Positions 46,620 through 58,499 of a DNA stretch of 64,000 nt are shown one piece after another; within the stretch, counting starts at the first letter, position 1, and each line of letters begins with the position of its first letter. The notes below the pieces were generated by a model. The model was given only the letters and a program-made list of their open reading frames with translations. It was not told the origin of the DNA and did not search any database. Where the stretch lies: contig OX365954.1 in the NCBI GenBank assembly GCA_947247005.1, forward strand, positions 4,170,001 to 4,234,000, in the 5' to 3' direction. The translations under genes and the position numbers were made by a program. The DNA is from Spisula solida. Taxonomy: Eukaryota; Mollusca; Bivalvia; Venerida; Mactridae.

Positions 46620-47870
46620 TAGTCACATCTTCTTGCTAATTTTATCAACCCACTCATCGATGTTTTTAACGTCACAACATTATTTATTAACAACCACCCC
46701 TATCCCTTTCCACATCTCACCATCTCACTAACTTTGCTGTAAGTTAGATACAGGAATTAATGAGCTCTCTCTATGCCTTGGTATGCCTCATTTCCTAATA
46801 CATCATGGATAACTTCATAAACTTGTGGCTCACAGGTAGTCTTTCAATCAGTTCAACATCTGCTCCAATAAGTCATTTCAAACTTGGTATATATTGTTGT
46901 TTAGCTCGATCACCCGTAAACTTCTAGGATGGGTGGCACTATTATCATCAGTTGATCCACAATTTCTTTAAATGTTCACCTTCATCTCCACACAAAACAT
47001 CCTGATGTAATTATAGGGTTGTATGTGAGTTGTCAAGTTTTAGTGTGGTGATGATCTAATTCACAAGTGCATGGATCAAATATACAACTCAAAGATTGAA
47101 CCACAATTCATCTGTTACAAGTTTAATGAAGAAATTAAAAAGACAATCCATTTTATTAAAAGTAAAATAATAACATCACATACTAACTTTGTGAACTGCA
47201 AGCTCGTATATTTGTATAATTCACGCACGGCCTGGTGCCATGTAAAATGTTACAAGCTATGATAATCATGTAAATACTTTTAACTTAAATTGCTAAAATA
47301 TTGACTCAAAATTAATTTATATACACTCAAAGGTGACTTTATTCAGCGCCAACCTTGCACTACAACAAAGTTTATCTACTGAAGCTCAGTTTTAGAAGTA
47401 AGTGTTTGCGATATATTATCTGCCATGTTTCATGAATGTTGCTGATTCAAGTATTCATGTGCCTTTGTCTTCACTTGCTTCAAGATTTCTGTAAAATAAT
47501 ATGGGTGGTTCAATCAGGTGGTAACTTTTTGTATGTGCAAGAAATAGTTTATAATAATGCCTGTAATTGTTGTAGAAAATAACCTAACTGCAGGATGGAA
47601 ATGGAATACATTTTATGCTCTATCTACATATCTCAAATTTTCTCTTGTGGAAATAGAATTTGACAAAAACTGCATTTTTGCTGCAGAATTTGATGTAACA
47701 TATATTGCATGCAGGCAGTAGTGCATGCAGTCAGTGTTATTGAGTGTACTGTGATTGGTGGTGTTGTTAATATGTTGATGCTTTACAGAGCACATTCAAA
47801 CTGCTTCCTGATTCATCTATAAGGCTTTTGAGGCCATTAGAAATTAATTACTGGAATCATCAGTTGTTCC
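46620..47870. other. Intron 3 stretch without recognised features
   Basis: Non-coding, AT-rich; no recognised gene or array. Confidence 0.5.
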
Positions 47871-47876
47871 ACATTT

Positions 47877-48315
47877 TTAGCTCACCTGTGACACTAGGTC
47901 AAATCTTAGGGGACATAATTATGACTCAATCTTCATTTAACATTGTCAGAATATTTGTCTATGAAATCTGGGTCATGTGAGGTCAAAAACTAGGTCACTA
48001 TGTCAAATCTCAAAACAGTTTGTGAACACCTTAGAGGACACAGTTATGACCCATTGTCTTCATGAAACTTGGTCAGAATGTTTGTCTCTATGAAATGTAG
48101 ATCAAGTTCGAAACGTGGTCATGTGAGGACAAAAACTAGGTCACTATGTCAAATCTCAAAACTGAGTAATCTGGGGTCAAAAACTAGATCAAAAGGTCAA
48201 ATCAAGCTTGCAAAAGAGGCCGATTTTTCCTGAATCTTATTCATAAAATATAAATGGTTACTTAGGTCATCATAGGGGCTTGCATGTACTTCTATGACAG
48301 GTCAGCGATCTTAAA
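47877..48315 (+). mobile_element. Diverged copy of the AGGTCA-unit element
   Basis: Starts TTTTTAGCTCACCTGTGACA and ends GACAGGTCAGCGATCTT. The inner units contain GGTCAAAAACTAGGTCACTA and CTTCATGAAACTTGGTCAGA. Confidence 0.8.
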
Positions 48316-51000
48316 AATGAGTTTTTCAATCAAATTAATAGCTGATTTATGTTTTGAAACAGAAATAAACCTCTCCTTTTATCAGCTTTGTTTATATTTT
48401 AAGAGTGTGCTGCAAATAAAATAAAATAGGCGCATAAAAACTACCTACTGGTATTCAAGCAGAAATGATTGTCTAGAAATTACTAAAATACTTTTTTCTG
48501 ACTTAATTGTATATTAAATGAGTCTTGAGTGGACATGAGTCTATATCTGGACAGGTTCTACATCATTCAAGTCAAATAGTTTATGCGGCCAGATAATTTA
48601 CCGACCATTATTAGGTAGAAGTGGAAAGTCTCGGCAAACAAATATATCTGTTATTGTCAGTTGATAATGAATACATGACATAATGAATGCCAATCCTTGT
48701 GAGGCAGTGTAAGCAACTTGTAACAGCATAATGTTATGACGTAAGGATATCTATTCCAGGAACGACTTTCAGTCACGTTGGCTCAGCTTGTTTAAACAAT
48801 CATGTTTAACTGCAATAAAGATGATAATAGGAGATAGGAGGAAAGTCCGCATATTTTTGAAACACTTCTAGTATCACTCAGATGCCAATTCAATAATAAT
48901 ATTACCCCATCCGAAAAAACTAGATATCAAACTTACAAGATTGTAATTGACATTACACCAGAGCAGAGATTGCACCGAGATCGTGCCACCTTATTGTTTG
49001 TTAAAAGAGTTTGGTGAAGGCTTTCAAGCTTAACCGGTTGGACCATATGATTGTAATTTACCATTAAAGTTGCTGCCTCAAAGATAGGGCTAAAATTTTT
49101 GTATGACATAATTTTCCTACATAACCAAGTATTTATGTAATAAAAAGACACTGACGGTTGTTTTATGAAAGATTTATGACAAACACGCAATTTAAACCAC
49201 TGTTGATATTGCGCACTCATTATTTTTCCTTTTAAAAAAAGTGCAGAGTTTCCTTCCAACATGCTATGTGAATTATGTAATTCACACATGATTGAACTGT
49301 AACTTCAACAAACTACAGCGTAAACATCAGTGAGGTATAATACGGTTCCATTTTGCGATTCTTTTTCATCAATTGCAAACAAATTTTAGGCAATTCAACT
49401 GGTAGCAATGTCGAGGTCAACTTCTGTCTTTAATAATTTGATGGAAACATATTTGTATGTTTATTTCCATATTACAATATCATACAGCATATTATAGACT
49501 CCCCATACTGCAGATGCCAGTATTCTTTATTAACATTCAGAATTAGGTTAAATCAATGCTGCTGTTAACTAAATGTCTCGCTTATGGACTTAAATTATGG
49601 TTTGCGGCACTACCGTGTTCAATATAATGACATAATGAGTTAATATGGTTACCTAGTACAAACATGCTGCTGACAGGTATCTGTACCTGCCAATAATGTT
49701 TACACAAGTAGTTTGTGGTTAATGATCTTATTTGATTATCCATACTAATTCTTGGTCAGCATTATTATGGAAATTTGGTATCTGTTTATATTTGGGTTCA
49801 ATGCTGTTTCTGAACAAATTTATATTCCCATGTTTAATAATAATTGACTGAAGATTAATTTACATAACAATTAAAATTATTATTATAAAAATAATTAAAT
49901 TTGTTCAATGTTTTCACTGAAGTTAATTAAGTTACAATTTTACGTCCGTGTACGTCATACCTGGCAATTATAAATACCGATAATGAGACCAGCTCAGTAA
50001 AATTCTTACGCACATGTATCCCAGTGACTTTCAGAATAAGAAAACCATTTGTTTTCTTATATTTGTGTCATAATTAATTTATTCAAAGTCATGCCATTTT
50101 GATAGAAATCTGGCAAACTGTATGTCAACCCTTTACTCCATTTGCATATGTTGTATGGATGTTTTCAGCTAGTTTCAAATAACTAGTATGGAGATTTATT
50201 ATATCATAACATACTAAGTCTGTGATTACCCCGGTAGAATAATAAAATATTGTAGGTAAATAAATTGGTTACTAAATAGATGTCCCTGTGGAGTAAAGTG
50301 TGATTATATGTACCGTTATATTATTATTGTATATTATATCAGTTGCATTAAATAATTAACCGTTTATTGACCCTGATACTGCTGATTATTTATAGAGAGA
50401 TTTTGTGAGATTACACCAATAATGGTAGATGGCGGCTAATATTTGATATTGGATACAGGTGATTTAATATAAAATACCAGCATATTGGAATTGAACTGAT
50501 ATATTACTATGTAATAATTAACAATATAGTACCGAAATAGAACACTGTATATAGCTGATATAATACTTTTCTTGTAAATGGTTTCATTTACAATATTTCT
50601 GGTATATGGAATACCAGTATGAATGCATTGATTACTTGCCATCGTCATCTAGTTACGATTGGTCAGTTGATAGAGCTGTCATATACAATATTGGAGCTTT
50701 CTGTAAAGTCATTATCACAGTTTGTAATGTTTGTTCTGTGGTGTTCATAAAAGAGGGAGTTATTCATTGTCCTAACCTTAGTATTGAAGATTCGTCACAA
50801 CGAAGGATTGACTGTGGACCATTCCTGACAATGAATTCATTGTATAAACAGTTTACATCTTTGGTATGACATTCAAATTTTATTTGTTGATAATTTATAT
50901 ATATATATATATTTATATGATTTGTTTAATATTTGTCTCAAAAACATTTTATTTTGTATTTATTTATAATTTTCATATTCTAATCATGCTTTTATTTTTA
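48316..51000. other. Intron 3 stretch without recognised features
   Basis: AT-rich and non-coding. The frames at 48933-49289 (minus) and 50606-50869 have no recognisable protein. Confidence 0.5.
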
Positions 51001-51560
51001 TTAGCTCACCTGAGCTGCTCTATGATGAGCTACTGTGATCAGTCTGACTGTCTGTCTTCCTTCCATCATCAACAATATATTCAAACAACTTCTCCTCCTA
51101 TAAAACTGCTTGGCCAATTTTAATGAAACTTTACTAGAATGATGCTGGAATAGTTGTGATACTAATGTGACCCAGTTTCAATTACAGAAACTAGGTCCCA
51201 TTAGTATCAAAACAAGGTAATTTAGGTTAAACCACAGAACACTGAAAAGGTCACAGGTTTGAAATTATCTGATCACAATGTTTGTATGGTTCACCAGAGA
51301 TAACTCTAGCCTTAGCAATAAACAAACAAAGCAAATTATAAACACTACACGGTCGAATGGCCACCAGTTATCAGTGTAGATTTAAAGATTATATCATTAA
51401 AAGTGTATAATTATGCACAAGATTGAACAAAAATGACTATCGAAAATGTATTTAATTTTCATTTTTATTTGTAAACAAAGGCTAGTGTTATCTCCGGCGA
51501 ACTATACATGTACCTGTAAAGTTTAGATCAATACTGGGTCATCTGGGTTAAACTAAGTCA
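51001..51560 (+). mobile_element. Element starting TTAGCTCACCTGAGC
   Basis: Start resembles the AGCTCACCTG family (TTAGCTCACCTGAGCTGC), then TAATGAAACTTTACTAGAAT and AGGTCAC-type motifs. Right end not clear; a related but different family. Confidence 0.5.
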
Positions 51561-51567
51561 CCAGGCT

Positions 51568-51767
51568 ACTGCTTTATCAAAGCACTTACATAAATAGTAA
51601 ACTTAAGATCAAATTTAAATTCTCTATAAATTGATTACAACAACTGGAGGTGAAATACTAATAAAGATTCATTTACTTTGTCCGTCACCAATTTGCAATT
51701 AAAGAATTGAAAAGAATTTAAATTTGAGCATAACTTCAAGATTTCGTAAGTGCTTTGATAAAGCAGT
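51568..51767. repeat. 200-nt inverted repeat (long hairpin)
   Basis: ACTGCTTTATCAAAGCACTT AC at 51568-51589 is exactly inverted at 51746-51767. The arms pair again further in (AAATTTAAATTCT at about 51612 against AGAATTTAAATTT at about 51712). Probably a palindromic MITE or a hairpin transcript template. Confidence 0.75.
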
Positions 51768-53415
51768 GCCCAGATCACCATAAAAATGTTTCCAATTGCA
51801 TCCAAATGTCCTAATGTCCTGAGATGACTCATAGCTTGTTTTCTATCAGAAAATTTGCTGAGTAATAACATTGAGAAAGAAAAGCATATTAAATACCTTC
51901 ATACTGACATGCAGTAATACTCTGCATTATCGTTTTACTTAAATAAGATTCCTGGTATTGCAAAACACATTGTAATACAGGTATATCATATACTGAGTAC
52001 ACATAGGTCAGGCTAGAATATTTGTGGGTATCTGAGACATTTGTACACTTATATTACTTATATTCATGGCTTCAGGAAGCAGTATGTTGGAAAAATGACA
52101 TCCTCTAGGTACAGTTGTATGAAGTATTTTAATGCCATTGTACGCCTTTGAAGGCTTTTATAATACCTCTGAGAATCTCAAGTTGATGACGTTAGTTAAT
52201 TTGTCAAAATGTTGAAGTTACGTACATTTAGCAATGAAATTAAAATGCTACCGGGTACTCATTCTGAACGTTGGCATTTTAACATTTTAAGTTAAAATTA
52301 ACTGCTGAACTTTCCTGAAGTAACTATATAACTTTCCTGGAAAGTGGGCGAATTCTAAAAGTAATGAAAGTTTATTGTGGTGTTACCATGCACGTATAGG
52401 TGGGTGGTTAGTTGTGGTATTTTAGAAAAAAAGAACGTTGACTGTTCCACTTTCTGACTGTTTCATTTGCGTAACATATCTTAATTGATATACCCTTAGT
52501 AGTTATAAGACCACGGGGCACTCTTGTATGAGAAGTTTAATTCAACTTATATTATATGTTATTATGGTGGAGTTTTGTTTGAATGTTCTATAATTGATCA
52601 GCATTGTCTCCCAGCCTGCTATTACTTTCTTGTAACAGGTACCTACTCCGACCATTCTAGAAGAAATGAACTCAGATTATTACCCAATCTCAGACCCTTA
52701 TTACGCTTCACTACTTCATATAGGATCTGACGACACTCAGTATGGGGTCATGTTGATGTGAACTTGACATCATCCAATCAAATCGCTTCTTTCACCAAGC
52801 TGAATGTGCGATGAAAATATGCGGAGACTATGTGACGTCATTGTGCGCCAGAGAGGTCATTTAAACATGACCTCTATCGGAGTGTAGTCTGATCTCTAAC
52901 AGCGTAAAGGAATGGAGCAAATGTTAGGGTCTGAATTTAATGAGATTGATTGTTACTTCTCTATGACCTATTGTAGCTAAGCACTAGAATTTTAATTTTT
53001 ATACTTCATTATCATAATCAAAACTATATTGTTTATCAAACTGTTATAACTAAGTGAAATTTCATAGGACCAATTTTCTCTATAATGTTTACAGAGAACC
53101 AGTAATTCCAACATCTGAGAGCCTAGCTATATAAATTTAACCAGAATCCTTGAAAACAATTTAAGTAGACAGAAACATTGTTAAACCTGGGAGGACTGCT
53201 TGATAAATGTGTTTGTTTAGTGAAACATGTTCAAACAGTATCTCAGCCTGGTACAGACAGCTGATTCTTGGTCTTTGATTATTGGTTTCTAGGATATAAA
53301 ATCTGTGTCATTAATGAAAGTAAATATAGTTTGTAATAAAGCTGTCTATAGTCAGCTCTTGTAAGTGGGCTGTAATTTGTCTGTGTTCCTTCTGGTTATA
53401 TAGTTCTAAGAGAGA
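51768..53415. other. Intron 3 stretch without recognised features
   Basis: Non-coding; no recognised gene or array. Confidence 0.5.
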
Positions 53416-53419
53416 ATAA

Positions 53420-54100
53420 GTGTTTGTCATGAGTGCTAGTATTGTGCATTACTATTGTTGCTGCAGGTTGTTAGTCAGGAGTGCTAGTATTGTGCATTGC
53501 TATTGTTGCTGCAGGTTGTTAGTCAGGAGTGCTAGTATTGTGCATTGCTATTGTTGCTGCAGGTTGTTAGTCAGGAGCGCTAGTATTGTGTATTACTATT
53601 GTTGCTGCAGGTTGTTAGTCAGGAGCACTAGTATTGTGTATTACTATTGTTGCTGCAGGTTGTTAGTCAGGAGCGCTAGTATTGTGTATTACTATTGTTG
53701 CTGCAGGTTGTTAGTCAGGAGCACTAGTATTGTGTATTACTATTGTTGCTGCAGGTTGTTAGTCAGGAGTGCTAGTATTGTGTATTACTATTGTTGCTGC
53801 AGATTGTTAGTCAGGAGTGCTAGTATTGTGTATTACTATTGTTGCTGCAGATTGTTAGTCAGGAGTGCTAGTATTGTGTATTACTATTGTTGCTGCAGAT
53901 TGTTAGTCAGGAGTGCTAGTATTGTGTATTACTATTGTTGCTGCAGGTTGTTAGTCAGGAGTGCTAGTATTGTGTATTACTATTGTTGCTGCAGATTGTT
54001 AGTCAGGAGCACTAGTATTGTGTATTACTATTGTTGCTGCAGGTTGTTAGTCAGAAGTGCTAGTATTGTGTATTACTATTGTTGCTGCAGATTGTTAGGT
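53420..54100. repeat. 48-bp minisatellite
   Basis: About 14 units of GGTTGTTAGTCAGGAGTGCT, AGTATTGTGTATTACTATTG, TTGCTGCA. The 48-bp period keeps a 238-codon plus-strand frame open (16-residue repeat, LLVRSASIVYYYCCCR type). Each unit contains ATTGTTGCTGCAG, a splice-acceptor-like string. Confidence 0.95.
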
Positions 54101-54705
54101 AATAGTGATGTTGAATGTTTTTTGCTTAATAATTAGGTAGAAATGTGAACACTGCTAGTGTATATATACATGTATATACCTGGTCAGTGGTGTAAGTTTG
54201 AAATAATGCAAGGCAAAATATAAAAGCCAAATATATAAAAAAATGTTGTAAAACTTCCCTTAGATGTTCCCTATAACAATTAAAGTGGCTTTAAAAACTG
54301 GTTAAAATTTGATGTGTGTGTTCATATATCAGTCGCATTGATGCTAACTCTTCATCAGGTTGTCTTGTAAATAACAAGACCCATGTTATAGTGTTATAGC
54401 AGCTATTTGTAGATCTTGTTTTTGCTGCCTAAGACAATTTGAAAGATGTGAATTAATAATTGTCATATTTCAAACACATGTTTATATTAATTATTCTTAG
54501 AGTAGGTCTTCTGTTGTAAGATACTGAGATAAGGTGTTGAATGACGAGCTATATATATCTTTCTTGTTGTTCACAAATGTGAGTCACTGTTCTTGTTTTG
54601 TACATGTTGTTGTATTAGTAATAAGTCCTTATATTGTTGGTAAACAACATTACTATGTATATCTTCAACGTTGATTTTACTTTGGTCTGCATTTATTACT
54701 GTTGT
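54101..54705. other. Intron 3 stretch without recognised features
   Basis: Non-coding between two arrays; nothing recognised. Confidence 0.5.
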
Positions 54706-54709
54706 ACAA

Positions 54710-54845
54710 ACAACCCTCGAAAAACAACCTTCGACAAACAATCCTTTACAAAAATCTTCCACAAACAACCTTCCACAAACAACCTTCCACAAACAACCTT
54801 CCACAAACAACCTTCCACAAACAACCTTCCACAAACAACCTTCTA
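54710..54845. repeat. 14-bp minisatellite close to exon 4
   Basis: About nine units of CCACAAACAACCTT, about 125 bp upstream of the exon 4 acceptor. Confidence 0.9.
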
Positions 54846-54970
54846 CACTGACCTCATTGTTTGTCAATGTACATGGGTATAGATAAAGAAGTTAGAACAA
54901 TGGCAAATCTATTTTTGTCAATTTCCATTTCTATATTTTGTACTTGATGTGATTGTTTGTATAATTTCAG

Positions 54971-55087
54971 GAGGTGACCAAACGTCTTTCACTTCCAGCA
55001 GATATTCGTTTACCTGGACAGTTTTTAGCAAAACAAAGTCTTACCCCAGAAGGTCAGCTTAGTCGAAGGTCACGGAGAAAGTCATTG
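54971..55087 (+). CDS. CDK17: PCTAIRE kinase, coding exon 4
   Basis: Residues 138-176, 39 codons, phase 0 at both ends (acceptor ATAATTTCAG, donor TTG before GTTTGT). It begins EVTKRLSLPADIRLPGQF and ends RRSRRKSL. RLSLPADIRLP is nearly invariant in CDK16/17/18 and, with the basic serine-containing tail, forms the segment just before the catalytic domain. In vertebrates this region is needed for binding the membrane-anchored cyclin CCNY, regulated by phosphorylation and 14-3-3. I infer the same role here from similarity. The exon follows a 25-kb intron full of repeats. Confidence 0.95.
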
Positions 55088-56175
55088 GTTTGTATTACAC
55101 ACAATATTTTTGTTTGATTTTGTACAGGGAACAGCCAGCACTGAAAGAGCAGAACACAATTAAAAGACACAATAAACTCACAAAAAAGAAAATCACAGAT
55201 ACAAAAAGGTACGAAAAATCGGCCAGGGAAGTCAGCACTGAGCACAGAAAGCATATAAAAATACAGACCACAAATACACATATGATATGGCACATTTTAG
55301 TCACAAGGATTTTTTTTGTAACCACCAAAATGAAAAATCAAGCTGAACAAGCACTGTTGAGCTACAACAACAACCTACCTTTAAAGTTATGGGCTGGTTT
55401 GTGTACATTTTGAGATCAAAGGTCAAGGTTGCTGTAACCCTATTAAAGGTTATATGGTATGATTGAATTGCTGATACAGCTTGGGTTTATTGTTTCCCTG
55501 ACTGAGACAAGATATATTATTAGTGTTTCAACATACACCTGAGTCTGCTTGGCATAGTCATACACTGGAAAATAAAAAGAACAAGAAAAACTGTAAAACA
55601 ATTCTAGCAAGAAAATCTTTTCACATCTTATTTCACTCTACAAAAAACCATATTGTTCGTAAAAATAACCAGTCCAAAGAACAGCTGCTACTTGAAATTT
55701 GTTCGGCATGTTTCGAAAAAGTGCAATAAAAAAGGAATATGTTTTTATGATACAATAAATGTAATTCAATTTTGAAACAAGTATTTTTACCAATCTTCTT
55801 TTTTACAAGTTTTCAATAATAAATCTATGTTTTGGCTACATTTGTACTGTAACCCCCTGGTATGTTTGGTCTGTAAATTAAAGTGAAATTGTTATTATCA
55901 TTATTATTAATATAAGACAAAGTTCATCATGGTTTCTATGTTGTAAACCTGTGCTTGTCTAACAACTTTTATTGAATTTTAGAAGGAAGTGAATTACTTT
56001 ATTTCAGGCATCAACATATGAAAGTTTGAGATATCGATGTCTTAGTACAGAAAACTGCAACTTATAGCGCTGATAATTATGCAACCCCACTATACTTCTA
56101 CACTCCTCCCCTCCCCTTCTTACGACATGCTACCATGGGGCCCTGTTCCCGACAGTGATAATTCTTGTTATTAGT
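55088..56175. other. Intron 4, left part
   Basis: Non-coding. A 107-codon frame at 55090-55413 is lysine/threonine-rich and unlike any protein I know. AT-rich. Confidence 0.5.
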
Positions 56176-56179
56176 ATTA

Positions 56180-56458
56180 TTATTATGCCCCCCCCCCATC
56201 TTTGATAAGGGGGTATATTGCTTTGCACATGTCTGTCTGTCGGTAGGTCGGTCAGTCTGTCGGTCGTATAAAATGGTTTCTGTTCAATAACCCAAGAACC
56301 CTTTGACCTAGGATCTTCAAACTTTACATGGAAGCTGGTCAGCAACAGTAGATGACCCCTATTGATTTTGAGGTCAAAGGTCATGGTCACTGTGATCTTC
56401 ACCATTTCTGACTATTGGGCTGCCATGGGGGCATACATGTTTTACAAACATCTCTTGT
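56180..56458 (+). mobile_element. TATGCCCCCC...GGGGGCATACATG element, copy 1
   Basis: Starts TATTATGCCCCCCCCCC, contains AAGGGGGTATATTGCTTTGC, TGACCTAGGATCTTCAAACT and TTTTGAGGTCAAAGGTCA, and ends GCTGCCATGGGGGCATACAT then ATCTCTTGT. Related copies lie at 57180-57460, 59400-59722 and (partial) 61075-61232. Confidence 0.8.
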
Positions 56459-56487
56459 AATATTATTATTAATTTGTTATATTTCAG

Positions 56488-56544
56488 TCTGAAATTGGCT
56501 TTGGAAAAATAGAATCTTATACAAAACTGGACAAACTGGGAGAG
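56488..56544 (+). CDS. CDK17: PCTAIRE kinase, coding exon 5 (start of kinase domain)
   Basis: Residues 177-195, 19 codons, phase 0 at both ends (acceptor ATATTTCAG, donor GAG before GTAAGT). It reads SEIGFGKIESYTKLDKLGE, the conserved 'SEIGFGK.E.Y.KLDKLGE' entry into the PCTAIRE catalytic domain. The final GE is the first half of the glycine-rich ATP-binding loop, completed by exon 6. Confidence 0.96.
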
Positions 56545-57175
56545 GTAAGTGTATAGTGTATAACTGACCATATCGTTTCTCATGCAAGATATCAGTGGCT
56601 GCAATATTTTGTCTTCAAACCGCGATCAATGCATGGTTTGAACTCAATGTCCACTAGATGCGACCACTGACACTCTAGCTCCCTCAACCACTTCATCTGA
56701 TATGACTGATTGTATGCAAGCTTGTTTTGTTTTAAGAAAGTTTCATAGCATTGTGGAAAGATTTTCGTCCACATGTGGAGAAGTTGCTGGTTCCTTGTGG
56801 TAGAGTAAGTTAGTACTGGTTAGGATAAAGACCAGTGAAAAAAGTGAATCTGTCGGTGGATATGTTAACTGAAAAGTTGTTGAGACCCAAATAAACCAAC
56901 AAACAAATCAAATCCCACAATAATGCTGAAAACATGGAAAATGTTCTTGACACATTTCTGGGTGTTTTTGTCAATTGTGTCAAATGTAGGGTTATATCGT
57001 GTCATACAGGAAGAGAATTGAGGTTATAATATGGATACATGTCTTATGTTGACATATTCAGTCCAAGATGTCAGCACCTATTTCTCTACCGGTATCTACC
57101 ATTAGGAGTGGTCTTAGTGGAGGTATTTTCTGGACATTCATTTCATAATAACATAATGTTAGACATTACAAATAT
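56545..57175. other. Intron 5, left part
   Basis: Non-coding; no recognised features. Confidence 0.5.
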
Positions 57176-57179
57176 TTAT

Positions 57180-57460
57180 CTTTGATGAGGGGGTATATTG
57201 CTTTGCACATGCCAGTCTATCGACCAAATGGTTTTGTTCAATAACGCTAGAATGCTTTGCCCTAGGATCTTCAAACTATGCATGGAGGTTGGTTGTCAAA
57301 ATTAGATGAACCCTGTTGATTTTGAGGTCAGTAGGCCAAAGGTCAAAAAGATAATATTAAATCGGACTTGAAAGGCAGCATTCAACTTAACCATCCGAGG
57401 TCACTATGTCCTTTACCATTTCTGACTATTGGGCTGCCATGGGGGCATACATGTCTTGTT
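57180..57460 (+). mobile_element. TATGCCCCCC-family element, copy 2
   Basis: Shares TTTGATGAGGGGGTATATTG, CCCTAGGATCTTCAAACTAT and GGGCTGCCATGGGGGCATAC with the copy at 56180; its left C-run end is missing. Confidence 0.8.
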
Positions 57461-57485
57461 TAATTAACTGTAAATGACTGGTTTT

Positions 57486-58248
57486 TGTCGAGCCCGCTTG
57501 CAGTGAGCGAGACTTAGTCGCCACTTTTGGCGTATGTGCATGCGTAAGTGCGTCCTTCCGTCCGATTTTGTCCGGACCATAACTTTGTTATGCTTTGACC
57601 AATCTTGCTTATATTTGGCATGAATGTTCAGCTTCACAAGGAGATGTGCCATGCACAACCCCAGGTTCCTATCTCAAAGGTCAAGGTCACAGTTGGAGGT
57701 CAAAGGTCAAATTGAAGCTTGTCCGGAGCCTAACTTTGTCAAACATTGACCGATCTTGCTTTTATTTGGTATGAATGTTAACCTCCATGAGACGGAGTGT
57801 CATGCCCAACCCCTAGGTGTCTATCCCAAAGGTCAAGGTCACAGTTGGAGATCAAAGGTCAAATTGAAGCTTATTCAGACTTTACTTTGTCATACATTGA
57901 CCAATCTTTCTTATATTTGGCATGGATGTTAAACTCCAGGAGACAGAGTGTCATGCCCAACCCCAGGTTCATACCTCTAAGGTCAAGGTCACAGTTGGAG
58001 GTCAAAGGTCAAATTGAAGCTTGTCCGTGCCATAACTTTGTCATTCATTGACCAATATTTCTTACATTTGGCATGAATGTTAAGCTCCATGAGGCAGAGT
58101 GTCATGCTCAACACCCAGGTTCCTATCTCAAAGGTCAAGGTCACAGTTGGAAGTCAAAGGTCGAATTGAAGGCTTATTTAAGTTGTAGCCTATTTTCAAT
58201 GTGCGGAGAGGCTCGACATAATTTGCTCAAGGGCATGAATTTCTAGTA
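57486..58248 (+). mobile_element. TGTCGAGCC element with four ~150-bp AGGTCA-rich units
   Basis: TGTCGAGCC at 57486-57494 and GGCTCGACA at 58210-58218 form a 9-bp inverted repeat. Between them are four units of about 150 bp, each with AAGGTCAAGGTCACAGTTGG followed by AGGTCAAAGGTCAAATTGAA or a close variant. In the first unit, 57678-57689 is AGGTCA-AGGTCA (DR0) and 57697-57709 is AGGTCA-A-AGGTCA (DR1). No coding capacity. Confidence 0.85.
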
Positions 58249-58384
58249 TAGTATAGGCAGTTATTTATATCTTTTCTCCTGTTCTCTGTTATTCCTTTAT
58301 ACTAAGACTTCTATTGCTATTGAAATGATTGGAATTTCTGTATGACATGACCCCTTGCTTGACCATGTTTTCATTTTTTTTCAG

Positions 58385-58499
58385 GGTACATATGCAACAG
58401 TGTTCAAAGGAAAAAGTCGATTAACAGACAATCTTGTGGCCCTTAAAGAAATTCGACTTGAACATGAAGAAGGGGCCCCATGTACGGCGATCCGAGAAG
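58385..58499 (+). CDS. CDK17: PCTAIRE kinase, coding exon 6 (ATP loop, VALK lysine, PCTAIRE helix)
   Basis: Residues 196-233 plus one base of codon 234 (phase 1). The acceptor is TTTTTTTCAG and the donor GAAG before GTATTT. It starts [11 protein letters not shown], completing the glycine-rich loop, then has [15 protein letters not shown] with the ATP-anchoring lysine (about residue 216). It ends with APCTAIRE, the cyclin-contact helix that names the family (PSTAIRE in CDK1/2, PFTAIRE in CDK14/15). PCTAIRE with the preceding EEGAPCT places the protein in the CDK16/17/18 group. All key N-lobe residues visible here are intact. Confidence 0.98.

Noticed and set aside
54634..54886. Short Thr/Asn/Gln-rich frames near exon 4
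   Set aside because: Products of the 14-bp CCACAAACAACCTT array.
55090..55413. 107-codon frame just after exon 4
   Set aside because: Low-complexity Lys/Thr composition, begins inside the intron, no family similarity; a readthrough of exon 4 meets a different frame.
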